Shown: one piece after another, positions 30,427 through 37,494 of the stretch
Numbering within the stretch: the first letter of the stretch is position 1
How the letters are laid out: every line of letters starts with the position of its first letter
From: an uncultured Roseovarius sp.
GTDB lineage: Bacteria; Pseudomonadota; Alphaproteobacteria; Rhodobacterales; Rhodobacteraceae
Length of the DNA stretch: 37,494 bases
Direction: 5' to 3'
Assembly (NCBI RefSeq): GCF_913057115.1
Contig: NZ_CAJXNN010000033.1
Location: forward strand, 1 to 37,494
Position numbers and translations under genes: made by a program
Notes under the pieces: model-generated
What the model saw: the letters and a program-made list of their open reading frames with translations, nothing else
Database searches by the model: none
Told to the model about the DNA's origin: nothing

Positions 30427-30834
30427 ATGATCAAATGGTTGGTTTTGGGCGCAATCGGGATCGCGGTGGCCTTGGGCGTTTATGTGCGCTTGGCCCCGAC
30501 GAACCCGGACCAATGGCACGAGATGCCGGGGGCGGTGACCAACCGGGATTTGCCCGGCGGGGCGATGCGGGTTGTGGGCGCCGGTGAAGGTGGTTTGGCG
30601 CGGATGGATGAGATCATTCGCGACACGCCAAGGACCGAGGTTCTGGCGGGGTCGGTAGAAAGTGGCATGGTGACTTACGTCACGCGATCCAAGGTCTTTG
30701 GGTTTCCCGACTACACCACGGTGCGCGCGGCGGGGCCGCAGTTGGAGTTATACGGGCGGTTGCGCTTTGGAAAATCCGACATGGGCGTCAATGCGGCTCG
30801 ATTGGACCGGTGGCTCAAGGCGTTTGCGGAGTGA
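30427..30834 (+). CDS. DUF1499 protein
   Basis: A 135-residue protein with one N-terminal membrane helix or uncleaved signal (MIKWLVLGAIGIAVALGVYV) and a soluble domain with phrases MDEIIRDTPRTEVLAGS, VTYVTRSKVFGFPDYTTVRA and LYGRLRFGKSDMGVNAARLDRWL, characteristic of DUF1499. The function of the family is not known. The ribosome site lies within the dispersed repeat. Its last 87 bp overlap the end of the convergent gene at 30748-31059. Confidence 0.88.
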   Translation: MIKWLVLGAIGIAVALGVYVRLAPTNPDQWHEMPGAVTNRDLPGGAMRVVGAGEGGLARMDEIIRDTPRTEVLAGSVESGMVTYVTRSKVFGFPDYTTVRAAGPQLELYGRLRFGKSDMGVNAARLDRWLKAFAE

Positions 30835-31059
30835 CGAGGACAGGCAGCCATCGGAAATCTTGCGCCACATCGGGTTGTTGAGCGACATCTGGCATTGTGC
30901 CATGAAACTTTTGCCATCGACGTGCAGGCAGGTCATTTCGCCCAGTTCCACGCGGCTGCCGGATTTATCGGTGCAATAGCAATCCACGGTTTTACCGCCG
31001 ATGGTTTGATCGGCGAGCGCCGGGGTGGCCAGACAGCATATGAGGGCGATCCATCGCAT
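30748..31059 (-). CDS. Small secreted Cys-rich protein
   Basis: A 103-residue protein with a signal peptide (MRWIALICCLATPALA, cleavage probably after ALA). The mature part has five cysteines in the first 60 residues (DCYC, TCLHV, AQCQ, DGCL) around CTDKSGSRVELGE and FMAQCQMSLNNPMWR, suggesting a small disulfide-bonded periplasmic domain. I recall similar short proteins in Rhodobacteraceae but no function. The final 29 residues are coded antisense to the end of the DUF1499 gene, so the true C-terminus may be poorly conserved. It is divergent from prfA. Confidence 0.78.
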   Translation of the reverse strand: MRWIALICCLATPALADQTIGGKTVDCYCTDKSGSRVELGEMTCLHVDGKSFMAQCQMSLNNPMWRKISDGCLSSSLRKRLEPPVQSSRIDAHVGFSKAQPPV

Positions 31060-31123
31060 GGGCCCAGTATATCACAGGGTTTGATCTTGACCAAACCCGG
31101 GTAAAGGGGCAGATGCCATAGCC

Positions 31124-32173
31124 ATGGTGCCTTTGGACAGACTGAATGAGATCGTGCAGCGTTTCGAATATATCGAGGCGCAGATGAATGCCGGTGGCGG
31201 GGATATCGCGCAATTGGGCCGCGAATATGCCGAGTTGCGCCCGGTGGTTGAGGAAATCCGCGCCTATCAGCAGGCTGTGCAGGATATCGAGGGTGCGCGC
31301 GCCATGCTTGATGACCCGGAAATGCGCGAGTTGGCGCAGGAAGAACTTTCTGAGCTTGAGGCGCAATTGCCGGGCATGGAGGAGCGGCTGCAACTGGCGC
31401 TTTTGCCCAAGGACGAGGCGGATGCGCGGCCTGCGGTAATTGAAATCCGGCCCGGCACGGGGGGCGAGGAAGCGGCGCTTTTTGCAGGGGACTTGGCGCG
31501 GATGTATCAGCGCTATGCCGAGGCGAAGGGCTGGAAATTCGAGGTGATCGAAGAAAGCCAGACCGAGCTTGGCGGGATCAAGGAATTGGTCGCGCGGGTG
31601 TCGGGCGATCATGTTTTTGCACGGCTCAAATACGAATCCGGGGTGCATCGGGTGCAGCGGGTGCCGGAAACCGAAAGCGGCGGACGCATCCATACTTCGG
31701 CGGCGACGGTGGCGGTTCTGCCCGAGGCGGAGGATGTGGACATCCAGATCGACCAGAACGATCTGCGGATTGATACGATGCGATCCTCGGGGGCGGGTGG
31801 GCAGCACGTGAACACCACCGACTCGGCGGTCAGGATCACGCATGTTCCCACCGGGATCGTTGTGACCAGTTCGGAGAAGTCGCAGCACCGCAACCGCGAG
31901 ATCGCCATGCAGGTGTTGAAAACCCGGCTTTACGACATGGAACGGCAGAAGGCGCATGATGAACGGTCGAGCACCCGGGCGGCGCAGGTGGGCTCGGGCG
32001 ATCGGAGTGAACGCATCCGGACCTATAACTTCCCGCAAGGCCGGATGACCGACCACCGGATCAACCTGACGCTTTACAAGCTCGATCAGGTGATGGCCGG
32101 TGATCTGGACGAGGTGATCGACGCGCTGACGGCGGATGCGCAGGCGGCCATGCTGGCGGAGATGGAGGGGTGA
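31124..32173 (+). CDS. prfA: Peptide chain release factor 1
   Basis: A 349-residue class I release factor for UAA and UAG codons. The stop-codon recognition tripeptide is P-E-T (181-183, in [10 protein letters not shown]), as in RF1 (RF2 has SPF). The GGQ motif at 225-227 ([10 protein letters not shown]) enters the peptidyl-transferase centre, and its Gln is methylated by PrmC, encoded next. Domain 1 phrase [19 protein letters not shown] is conserved. The start is ATG 31124 (GTG 31127 is also possible); the nearest purine-rich site AAAGGGG is rather far upstream. Its stop overlaps the prmC start. Confidence 0.97.
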   Translation: MVPLDRLNEIVQRFEYIEAQMNAGGGDIAQLGREYAELRPVVEEIRAYQQAVQDIEGARAMLDDPEMRELAQEELSELEAQLPGMEERLQLALLPKDEADARPAVIEIRPGTGGEEAALFAGDLARMYQRYAEAKGWKFEVIEESQTELGGIKELVARVSGDHVFARLKYESGVHRVQRVPETESGGRIHTSAATVAVLPEAEDVDIQIDQNDLRIDTMRSSGAGGQHVNTTDSAVRITHVPTGIVVTSSEKSQHRNREIAMQVLKTRLYDMERQKAHDERSSTRAAQVGSGDRSERIRTYNFPQGRMTDHRINLTLYKLDQVMAGDLDEVIDALTADAQAAMLAEMEG

Positions 32174-33012
32174 TCCTGCGCGATGTGCTGAGCACCGGGG
32201 CAGGGGAGTTGCGTGCGGCGGGCATTGAGGAGGCCATGCGCGATGCGCGGCGGTTGATGGCATTGGCCTTGGGCGTTGAGACGGGGCGCTTGACCCTTTT
32301 GGAACGCGATGAGGTAAAGCCCGTGGCCGTGGCGACCTTCCATGATGCGGTGCGTCGGCGATGTGAGGGGGAACCAGTGTCGCATATCCTTGGCTGGCGG
32401 GAATTTTACGGGCGGCGCTTCGAGGTTACTCGGGATGTTCTGGACCCGCGACCCGAGACCGAAGGATTGATTGCCGAGGCCCTGCGGGAGCCGTTCGAGG
32501 AGGTTTTGGACCTTGGCACCGGCACGGGCTGCATCCTTCTATCGCTTTTGGCGGAGCGGTCGGGGGCCAGTGGGGTCGGGACGGATGTGAGCCCCCATGC
32601 TTTGGACGTGGCCGCGCGTAATGCGCAGGCCTTGGGGGTCGCCGGGCGTTGTGCCTTGATCGAAAGCGATTGGTTCGGCGCCGTGCGGGGGACATATGAC
32701 CTTATTGTTTCCAACCCGCCCTATATTGCCGCCGGTGAGATGGCGGGGCTGGCGCGGGAGTTATCCTATGAACCGCGTATGGCCCTGACGGATGAAGCCG
32801 ATGGGTTGAACGCCTACAGGGCCATCGCGGCAGGCGCGGGCGCGCATTTGCGGCCGCAAGGGCGGCTTTTGGTCGAAATCGGCTGTGCGCAGGGGGCTGC
32901 GGTGGCCGCGCTGTTCGAGGCGGCTGGATTCGCCGATGTGGGGGTGTGGCCCGACCTTGATGGCCGTGACCGGGTTATCACTGGACGGTGGAACGGTGCG
33001 GAAAAACGCTGA
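32170..33012 (+). CDS. prmC: Release factor glutamine methyltransferase
   Basis: A 280-residue methyltransferase that modifies the Gln of the GGQ motif in release factors, raising termination efficiency. The SAM site is [12 protein letters not shown] (113-124) and the catalytic NPPY motif is at 182-185. The N-terminal helical substrate domain (1-90) includes [14 protein letters not shown]. It starts with GTG overlapping the prfA stop (GTGA), which assures coupled translation of enzyme and substrate. The stop is followed by a 212-bp gap before the DUF4167 gene. Confidence 0.96.
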   Translation: MILRDVLSTGAGELRAAGIEEAMRDARRLMALALGVETGRLTLLERDEVKPVAVATFHDAVRRRCEGEPVSHILGWREFYGRRFEVTRDVLDPRPETEGLIAEALREPFEEVLDLGTGTGCILLSLLAERSGASGVGTDVSPHALDVAARNAQALGVAGRCALIESDWFGAVRGTYDLIVSNPPYIAAGEMAGLARELSYEPRMALTDEADGLNAYRAIAAGAGAHLRPQGRLLVEIGCAQGAAVAALFEAAGFADVGVWPDLDGRDRVITGRWNGAEKR

Positions 33013-33151
33013 AACGGCGACAAAATTCGGCGAATCGAGTACAAATTTAAGAATTTCCCTTGTAAGCAAGGCTGGGGCATGTTTAGTCAGGGTATCAAGA
33101 CGGTGGATGCCCCTCTCGGGCGGTCCCGCTTGATATTAAGCCAAGAAAAGA

Positions 33152-33193
33152 TTGATCCGGTGGACTGGGTGCAAGAGGCACCTGACGGATCAA
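33152..33193 (+). promoter_or_regulatory. Two-tier hairpin in the DUF4167 leader
   Basis: Outer arms TTGATCCG (33152-33159) and CGGATCAA (33186-33193) are perfectly complementary. Inside, GGTGC (33168-33172) and GCACC (33178-33182) form a second stem with loop AAGAG. The structure ends 31 bp before the DUF4167 start codon, so it would sit in its 5' leader. It resembles no riboswitch I know. A weak promoter TTGTAA-N17-TTAGTC may lie upstream near 33060-33090. Confidence 0.55.
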
Positions 33194-33224
33194 ACGGCAG
33201 CAGCACAGGGCTGATAGCTGAAAA

Positions 33225-33785
33225 ATGAGATCATCCAAGTCACGTTCGCGTAACAAATCGGGCCGCAATAATCGCTCGATGGGGAATATCGTCAACCGGG
33301 TTTTCGATAGTTCGGGCCCGGAAGGCAAAGTGCGCGGCACGCCGCAGCAGATCGTCGACAAGTATAACCAGTTGGCCCGCGATACGCAGCTTTCTGGAGA
33401 TCGGGTTCTGGCCGAAAATTTCCAGCAACACGCGGAGCATTACCTGCGCCTTCTGAGCAGCGCCCAGAAAGAGCAGGAGCAGCGCCGCGAAGAGCAGGAG
33501 CGCCAGAACCGCGAACGGCAGGCGGAGCGGGATCGCGAACGCGCCAAGCGGCAGGAGCGCGAAGCGAACAGTGGCGGTGATCCTTCTGATACGCCGCAGC
33601 CTGATGTGGTCGAAGAGGCGAGCGATGACAGTGGTCTGGTGGAAACGCCCGAAACCAAGAAGTCGGACAAGCCCAAGCGGACACGCAAGCCCAAGCCAAA
33701 GGCCAAAGCTGATGGCGATAAGGCCAAAGGTGAGGATATGCCTAAAGCCGAGGGTGGCGACGGAGCGCCGGAAGCGGCGGAGTGA
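33225..33785 (+). CDS. DUF4167 protein, possible RNA-binding
   Basis: A 186-residue very basic and low-complexity protein. The first 85 residues (RSRNKSGRNNRSMGNIVNRVFDSSGPEGKVRGTPQQIVDKYNQLARDT) are the conserved DUF4167 domain; the middle is a long charged coiled coil (QRREEQERQNRERQAERDRE) and the tail is Lys/Pro/Glu-rich and disordered. The N-terminal Arg/Asn-rich stretch suggests nucleic-acid binding. It is found next to prmC in many alphaproteobacteria, as here, but its role is not known to me. A terminator follows. Confidence 0.92.
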   Translation: MRSSKSRSRNKSGRNNRSMGNIVNRVFDSSGPEGKVRGTPQQIVDKYNQLARDTQLSGDRVLAENFQQHAEHYLRLLSSAQKEQEQRREEQERQNRERQAERDRERAKRQEREANSGGDPSDTPQPDVVEEASDDSGLVETPETKKSDKPKRTRKPKPKAKADGDKAKGEDMPKAEGGDGAPEAAE

Positions 33786-33808
33786 TCTTGGTCTGACCCA
33801 AGTGTTCG

Positions 33809-33834
33809 AAACGGTCCTTTCGGGGGCCGTTTTT
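33809..33834 (+). terminator. Terminator of the DUF4167 gene
   Basis: AAACGGTCC (33809-33817), 6-base loop, GGGCCGTTT (33824-33832; one T-G wobble), with the T-run extending to 33834. It lies 24 bp after the stop codon. Confidence 0.85.
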
Positions 33835-33899
33835 CATTTGTCAGTTGGTTTTGGCGGGCAGGGGTTTTTGGTCAACCCGCGTGACGTGGCGCGCTTGAA

Positions 33900-33931
33900 G
33901 ACTGGTCGTGGTTGGCCACGACATGACAGTC
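33900..33931. repeat. Stem-loop in a gene-free stretch
   Basis: GTCGTGG (33905-33911), loop TTGG, CCACGAC (33916-33922) is a perfect 7-bp stem; outer GACTG (33900-33904) and CAGTC (33927-33931) can extend it around a 4-base bulge. It lies in the 345-bp stretch 33786-34130, in which I find no convincing gene. A minus-strand open frame (33872-34129) there has no ribosome site or recognisable domain. Confidence 0.45.
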
Positions 33932-34130
33932 TGTGTGCCTTTTCAGGGTCAGAGCAGAGCCGCGAGTAGTGTGGTCGCGCTTGACGATGACAACAGGGCC
34001 GGTTGCGCCGCGTAGTTTACAAAACCCCAGCAAGCGATAAACTTGTCGAGTGAGTGCGGATGCATGACCGAGCCAAAACCCGATGGACTTACGCAGCATC
34101 GCGGATTGGGCATCAAGAGGGAGGATCAAG

Positions 34131-34424
34131 ATGTGCCAGATTTTTGCCGGCCAAAACCCGGAGCGCTACGATTTGGAGACCCGGCGGATGCGACTGAATG
34201 GACAGAGTACCAGTATCCGACTTGAAAAGTCTTTCTGGGCCATCGTGGATGAACTGGCCGCGATGGAGGGGTTGTCGACCCCAGGCTTCGTTTCGCAGTT
34301 GCACGGTGAAGTGCTTGAATTGCATGGTGAAACCAAGAATTTTACCTCGCTTCTGCGCTGTACTTGTTTGCTTCATCTTGAGCTTCAGCAGGGGGCGGGC
34401 AGCGGGAATATCGCCGCTGAGTAG
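34131..34424 (+). CDS. Ribbon-helix-helix domain protein
   Basis: A 97-residue protein with a likely RHH DNA-binding domain: a beta strand RMRLNGQSTSIRLEKSF followed by helices WAIVDELAAMEGLS and TPGFVSQLHGEVLEL. It is of the kind listed as RHH_4 in alphaproteobacteria, often annotated as sulfotransferase-associated by mistake. The ATG at 34131 has GGGAGGA at 5-6 bases; an in-frame upstream ATG at 34083 lacks one. It may regulate itself or the downstream glyoxalase gene, possibly through the palindrome at 34438-34455, but this is speculation. Confidence 0.85.
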   Translation: MCQIFAGQNPERYDLETRRMRLNGQSTSIRLEKSFWAIVDELAAMEGLSTPGFVSQLHGEVLELHGETKNFTSLLRCTCLLHLELQQGAGSGNIAAE

Positions 34425-34437
34425 AGAGAAAGCCGGT

Positions 34438-34455
34438 GTAGTAAGCCGTTACTAC
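34438..34455. promoter_or_regulatory. Palindrome between the RHH gene and gloA
   Basis: GTAGTAA-GCCG-TTACTAC is a perfect 7-bp inverted repeat with a 4-base spacer, 13 bp after the RHH gene stop. Without a T-run it is a poor terminator and looks more like an operator. It is AT-rich against a GC-rich background. Confidence 0.45.
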
Positions 34456-34473
34456 CCAAATCAATGATGGCCA

Positions 34474-34489
34474 TGGCACACTTCTTGAA
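34474..34489 (+). promoter_or_regulatory. Weak sigma-54-like promoter before gloA
   Basis: TGGCAC-ACTTC-TTGAA matches the -24 part of the sigma-54 consensus and the TTG of the -12 part, but the key C after TTG is replaced by A. The resulting leader would be only about 14 bases. It is recorded as a possibility and not as a firm call. Confidence 0.2.
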
Positions 34490-34513
34490 CAGATAACCTG
34501 TTTGGAGGAGCCC

Positions 34514-34909
34514 ATGGCAAAAGCCATTCACAGCATGATCCGTGTTCTCGATGAGGACAAATCCGTTGCGTTCTACAAGACGGCATTTGGCTTGGATATT
34601 GCCGACAGGCTGGATTTTTCGGATTTCACGCTGGTTTACCTGAGTAATGACGAAACCGAGTTCGAGGTCGAGTTGACCGTGAACAAAGGCCGAACGGAAC
34701 CCTATGATCTGGGTGATGGGTATGGCCATCTTGCGGTGTCGGTCGAGAATCTCGAAGCGGAGCACGCGCGCCTGACCGAGGCGGGGCTGGAGCCGCGCAA
34801 GATTGTCGAATTTGCGCCCGACGGTGAGCTTGTCGGAAAGTTTTTCTTCATCGCGGATCCCGATGGCTACCAGATCGAGGTGTTGGAGCGCTCGGGACGT
34901 TTCAAGTGA
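34514..34909 (+). CDS. gloA: Lactoylglutathione lyase (glyoxalase I)
   Basis: A 131-residue VOC-fold enzyme that converts the methylglyoxal-glutathione adduct to S-lactoylglutathione. The four metal ligands are in the expected positions: H6 (AIHSMIRV), a Glu at 51 or 53 (EFEVELTVNKG), H72 (GYGHLAVSV) and E122 (YQIEVLER). The phrase KFFFIADPDGYQIEVLER is typical of GloA. GGAGGAG precedes ATG 34514; four codons upstream in frame start with GTG-like codons and are disregarded. It stands alone between the RHH gene and the GMC oxidoreductase pair. Confidence 0.9.
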   Translation: MAKAIHSMIRVLDEDKSVAFYKTAFGLDIADRLDFSDFTLVYLSNDETEFEVELTVNKGRTEPYDLGDGYGHLAVSVENLEAEHARLTEAGLEPRKIVEFAPDGELVGKFFFIADPDGYQIEVLERSGRFK

Positions 34910-34995
34910 CGCGATAGCAATCAACGCGGGTTGGGCCTGGCGTGATCCGACCTGCATAACAAGAGGAAAGCACGCCACATAGGGAGGACATAACG

Positions 34996-35526
34996 TTGAG
35001 TACCCAAACAAAATCGCTTCGGACCATGTCCCGGCGCGATCTACTGAAAGGTGCGACCACCGCCGTCGGCGCATTCGTTTGCGGCGCGGGCTACGTGACA
35101 GGGCAGAATGCCGCCTGGGCCACGGAGATGGACGCGCTGAAGCCGGAAACCTTTGCCACGCTTGTGCAGATGGCACGGGATATTTACCCGCATGATCAGG
35201 TTGGCGACGAATACTATGTTGCCGCCGTCAAGGGCTATGACAAACCCGAAGAGGTCGACGCGATCACTGCGGGCATCGACGCGCTGAATGACCGTGCGCG
35301 TGAGATGAAAGGCCAGGAATATGCCGATCTTGGATGGGAGCGGGACCGCGTGGATGTGCTGCGCTCGATGGAGGAGGAGGCCTTTTTCCAGCGTATTCGC
35401 GGCGGGCTTGTGACCGGGCTATACAACCAGAAAGCGGTTTGGCCGATCTTCGGCTACGAAGGCGAGAGTTTTTCGAAAGGCGGATATATCAACCGCGGTT
35501 TCGATGACATCTCGTGGATCGGTTGA
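34996..35526 (+). CDS. Small subunit of a GMC oxidoreductase, Tat-exported
   Basis: A 176-residue protein with a twin-arginine signal (MSRRDLLKGATTAVGAFVCGAGYV, residues 11-34; the run is broken here as SRRDLLKG plus a hydrophobic core) and probable cleavage after AWA. The mature part fits the gluconate 2-dehydrogenase subunit 3 family, the small gamma subunit that carries the folded flavoprotein partner through the Tat pathway. Start is TTG 34996 with GGGAGGA upstream. It is followed after 15 bp by the GMC flavoprotein gene, which has no signal of its own, consistent with piggyback export. Confidence 0.88.
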   Translation: MSTQTKSLRTMSRRDLLKGATTAVGAFVCGAGYVTGQNAAWATEMDALKPETFATLVQMARDIYPHDQVGDEYYVAAVKGYDKPEEVDAITAGIDALNDRAREMKGQEYADLGWERDRVDVLRSMEEEAFFQRIRGGLVTGLYNQKAVWPIFGYEGESFSKGGYINRGFDDISWIG

Positions 35527-35541
35527 GGGGAGGATCAAACC

Positions 35542-37113
35542 ATGACAGCACCATTTGAACACAACGACGACAGTGTCGTCGTCGTCATTGGGACAGGCGC
35601 CGGTGGTGGCGTTCTGGCCAACGAACTGGCGCAGAAGGGCGTGAGCGTTGTGGCGCTTGAAGCCGGTGGGCGTTACCTGCCCGAGGATTACGTCAACGAC
35701 GAGTGGGAGAGTTTTGGCCAATTGGCATGGCTTGACCCGCGCACGACCTCGGGCGATTGGCGCGTGGCCAAGGATTTTTCCGGCCTGCCTGCCTGGATCG
35801 TCAAGGCGGTGGGTGGCACGACGACCCACTGGGCCGGGGCATCGCTTCGCTTCCAGGATCACGAGTGGAAGGCGCGCACGACCTATGGCGAGGTCGAGGG
35901 TGCCAGTCTGCTTGACTGGCCCATCGACCCTCGCGAAATGGACAGCTATTACGACAAGGCCGAGAAAAAGCTGAACGTGACGCGCACCAATGGCAATCCG
36001 GGCCTTCCGGGATGCAACAATTACAAGGTGTTCGAGGCGGGCGCGAAAAAGCTGGGTTACAAGGAGGTCCATACCGGCCGCATGGCGATCAACAGCCGTG
36101 ACGACCAGGATCGGGCGATGTGCCAGCAGACGGGCTTTTGCTTTCAGGGATGTAAATGGGGGGCCAAGTGGTCGGCGGCCTATACCGACATTCCGCAAGG
36201 CGAGGCCACCGGCAATCTTGAAGTGCGCGAGAAGGCGCATGTGGCGCGTATCCTGCACAACGAGGCGGGCAAGGTCACCGGCGTGGAGTATTTCGACGAG
36301 AATGGCGATCTGCAAATGCAGAAGGCTCGCATTGTCTGTGTTGCGGGCAACTCTTTTGAGTCGCCGCGCATGTTGCTGAATTCGGCGTCGAACATGTTCC
36401 CGAACGGTCTGGCCAACAGTTCCGATCAGGTGGGCCGCAACTATATGCGGCACATGACCGGGTCTGTCTATGCGGTGTTCGAACAGCCGGTGAAGATGTG
36501 GCGTGGCACGACCATGGCGGGCATCGTTCAGGACGAATCCAGGCATGACCCGAGCCGTGGTTTCGTGGGTGGTTATGAGTTGGAAACCCTGTCGCTTGGC
36601 CTGCCGTTCATGGCGGCCTTCCTTGATCCGGGAAGCTGGGGGCGTGAGTTTACCACTGCGCTGGACCAGTACGAGAACATGGCCGGGATGTGGATCGTGG
36701 GCGAGGATATGCCCCAGTCCGACAACCGTGTCACGCTCAATACCGAGGTGAAGGACCAATTCGGGCTACCGGTGGCGAATGTGCATTTCAGCGACCATCC
36801 CAATGATATCGCGATGCGCAACCACGCCTATGAGCGGGGCATGGCGATTTATGATGCCGTGGGAGCGACGCGGACTTTCCCGACGCCGCCCTATCCCAGC
36901 ACCCATAACCTTGGCACCAACCGGATGTCGGAAAATCCCGAGGACGGTGTTGTGAACAAGTGGGGCCAGACCCACGATATCGACAATCTTTTCATCTCCG
37001 ACGGGTCGCAGTTTACAACCGGGGCCGCGGAGAACCCGACTTTGACGATTGTCGCGCTTGCCATTCGGCAGGCGGATCATATCGCAGGCGAAATGTCAGC
37101 CGGCAATCTTTGA
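35542..37113 (+). CDS. GMC-family FAD oxidoreductase (sugar acid/alcohol dehydrogenase type)
   Basis: A 523-residue flavoprotein. The Rossmann FAD motif is VVVIGTGAGGGVLANELA (13-30), ending in an ALEAGG acidic strand. The middle part has VGGTTTHWAGASLRF, a GMC signature, and the C-terminus has STHNLGTNRM and GAAENPTLTIVALAIRQAD, as in gluconate 2-dehydrogenase alpha subunits. It likely oxidises a sugar, sugar acid or polyol in the periplasm with its Tat-borne partner. The usual third subunit, a triheme cytochrome c that passes electrons to the quinone pool, is not adjacent; the next gene is the convergent rsmA. A strong terminator follows. Confidence 0.92.
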   Translation: MTAPFEHNDDSVVVVIGTGAGGGVLANELAQKGVSVVALEAGGRYLPEDYVNDEWESFGQLAWLDPRTTSGDWRVAKDFSGLPAWIVKAVGGTTTHWAGASLRFQDHEWKARTTYGEVEGASLLDWPIDPREMDSYYDKAEKKLNVTRTNGNPGLPGCNNYKVFEAGAKKLGYKEVHTGRMAINSRDDQDRAMCQQTGFCFQGCKWGAKWSAAYTDIPQGEATGNLEVREKAHVARILHNEAGKVTGVEYFDENGDLQMQKARIVCVAGNSFESPRMLLNSASNMFPNGLANSSDQVGRNYMRHMTGSVYAVFEQPVKMWRGTTMAGIVQDESRHDPSRGFVGGYELETLSLGLPFMAAFLDPGSWGREFTTALDQYENMAGMWIVGEDMPQSDNRVTLNTEVKDQFGLPVANVHFSDHPNDIAMRNHAYERGMAIYDAVGATRTFPTPPYPSTHNLGTNRMSENPEDGVVNKWGQTHDIDNLFISDGSQFTTGAAENPTLTIVALAIRQADHIAGEMSAGNL

Positions 37114-37132
37114 TCGGTGGCATGAGCGTTGT

Positions 37133-37164
37133 CCCGGCGCCTTGAAGGGGCGCCGGGATTTTTT
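37133..37164 (+). terminator. Terminator of the GMC oxidoreductase operon
   Basis: CCCGGCGCC (37133-37141), 7-base loop, GGCGCCGGG (37149-37157), then A and six T (37159-37164). A perfect 9-bp stem 20 bp after the stop codon. Confidence 0.9.
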
Positions 37165-37227
37165 GTGCGATGATGGTCGTGGGGTTGCGTAACCCGCCGT
37201 CTGGTGACGGCTGACAAAAGACGGTGG

Positions 37228-37494
37228 TTAGGCCTCGAAACCGCGGGCGAGGGCGCAGAATTGTTCCAGATGCACGGTTTCGGCGCGGTCGGTGGGTTGG
37301 ATGCCTGCGGCAAGCAGGCGGTCTTCGATATCGGGGGCCATGCCCTTGAGGGCGGCGCGCAGCATCTTGCGGCGTTGGTTGAAGGCGCGGGCGACCACGC
37401 GTTCGAGGATCTTGGGGTCGGCGGGAAAGCGCGGCTCGGACAGGGCCTTGAGTTGAACGACGGCGCTTGAGACCTTGGGCGGCGGAGTGAAGGC
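37228..37494 (-). CDS. rsmA: 16S rRNA dimethyladenosine transferase, 3' part
   Basis: The last 88 codons of an open frame that runs off the right edge. The reverse strand reads [18 protein letters not shown], then [38 protein letters not shown] and RGFEA-stop. This is the C-terminal domain of RsmA/KsgA, which dimethylates two adjacent adenines near the 3' end of 16S rRNA during small-subunit maturation. The F-x-PPPKV(S/D)SAVV, RR-K-x-LR and P-x-RAE motifs are all diagnostic. The start and SAM-binding domain lie outside the window. Confidence 0.95.
   Translation of the reverse strand, partial: AFTPPPKVSSAVVQLKALSEPRFPADPKILERVVARAFNQRRKMLRAALKGMAPDIEDRLLAAGIQPTDRAETVHLEQFCALARGFEA

Noticed and set aside
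33872..34129. 85-codon minus-strand open frame
   Set aside because: No ribosome site, no recognisable domain, and it covers a palindrome and the start region of the RHH gene.
1..37494. tRNA, rRNA, insertion sequences or prophage
   Set aside because: No tRNA-like cloverleaf, rRNA segment, transposase or integrase frame was seen in reading through the window; a tRNAscan or Rfam run would be needed to exclude small cases.

Overview
The window looks like chromosomal DNA of a marine alphaproteobacterium of the Rhodobacteraceae (Roseobacter group). This rests on the high GC content, the many Rhodobacterales-type housekeeping proteins (an ilvB/ilvN locus with a leader peptide, glnE, the bacterial leucyltransferase bpt, DUF2852, DUF4167, DUF1499, a 2-oxoacid/lactate-type TRAP transporter, a PhoX-like phosphatase), and dispersed intergenic repeats with a GAGTATTTTTGCCAA core. 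The species assignment is inference. I see no insertion sequence, phage gene, CRISPR array, rRNA or tRNA.

Layout. (1) 1-2.4 kb, minus strand: an XRE-type regulator, a Rieske oxygenase alpha subunit with a bridging glutamate, and a translationally coupled 70-residue protein, ending in two loop-less palindromes. (2) 2.6-6.4 kb: a small unknown protein, then the minus-strand branched-chain amino acid operon ilvB - methyltransferase - ilvN. It is preceded by a complete-looking transcription attenuator: promoter, leader peptide MASLVVIVGTWRMGR, antiterminator pairing and terminator. (3) 6.7-10 kb: a Tat-exported PhoX phosphatase converging on a TPR protein. (4) 10-16.8 kb: a NarL-type two-component system divergent from a DctP-Q-M TRAP transporter, with a palindromic operator candidate between them. 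(5) 17-19.5 kb, minus strand: bpt, an RDD membrane protein, DUF2852 (with an elaborate promoter region) and a YbaK-type deacylase. (6) 19.5-25.2 kb, plus strand: glnE and its small follower, a lipoprotein, an RlmI-like methyltransferase whose start codon lies in the loop of a 12-bp hairpin, and a PIN-domain protein. (7) 25.2-31 kb: an M48 protease, an M24-fold enzyme that has lost the usual metal ligands, mazG, an M20 amidohydrolase, agmatinase, DUF1499 and a secreted Cys-rich protein. (8) 31-33.8 kb: prfA-prmC (release factor 1 and its glutamine methyltransferase) and DUF4167. (9) 33.9-37.5 kb: a ribbon-helix-helix protein, glyoxalase I, a two-gene GMC oxidoreductase complex, and the 3' end of rsmA/ksgA at the right edge.

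The most unusual signal is a matched pair of intergenic elements at 16901-16978 and 25886-25964, in opposite orientations. Each has two 15-bp palindromes built on GTAC half-sites whose centres are exactly 63 bp apart, plus an off-centre third GTAC palindrome 26.5 bp from one site and 36.5 bp from the other. One element uses TGTACA-type arms and the other CGTACG-type arms, so spacing is conserved while arm sequence has changed together within each element. I know of no named element with this architecture. The ilv attenuator, the 11-bp iterons and paired boxes upstream of the DUF2852 gene, and the hairpin over the rlmI-like start codon are further regulatory structures worth testing.
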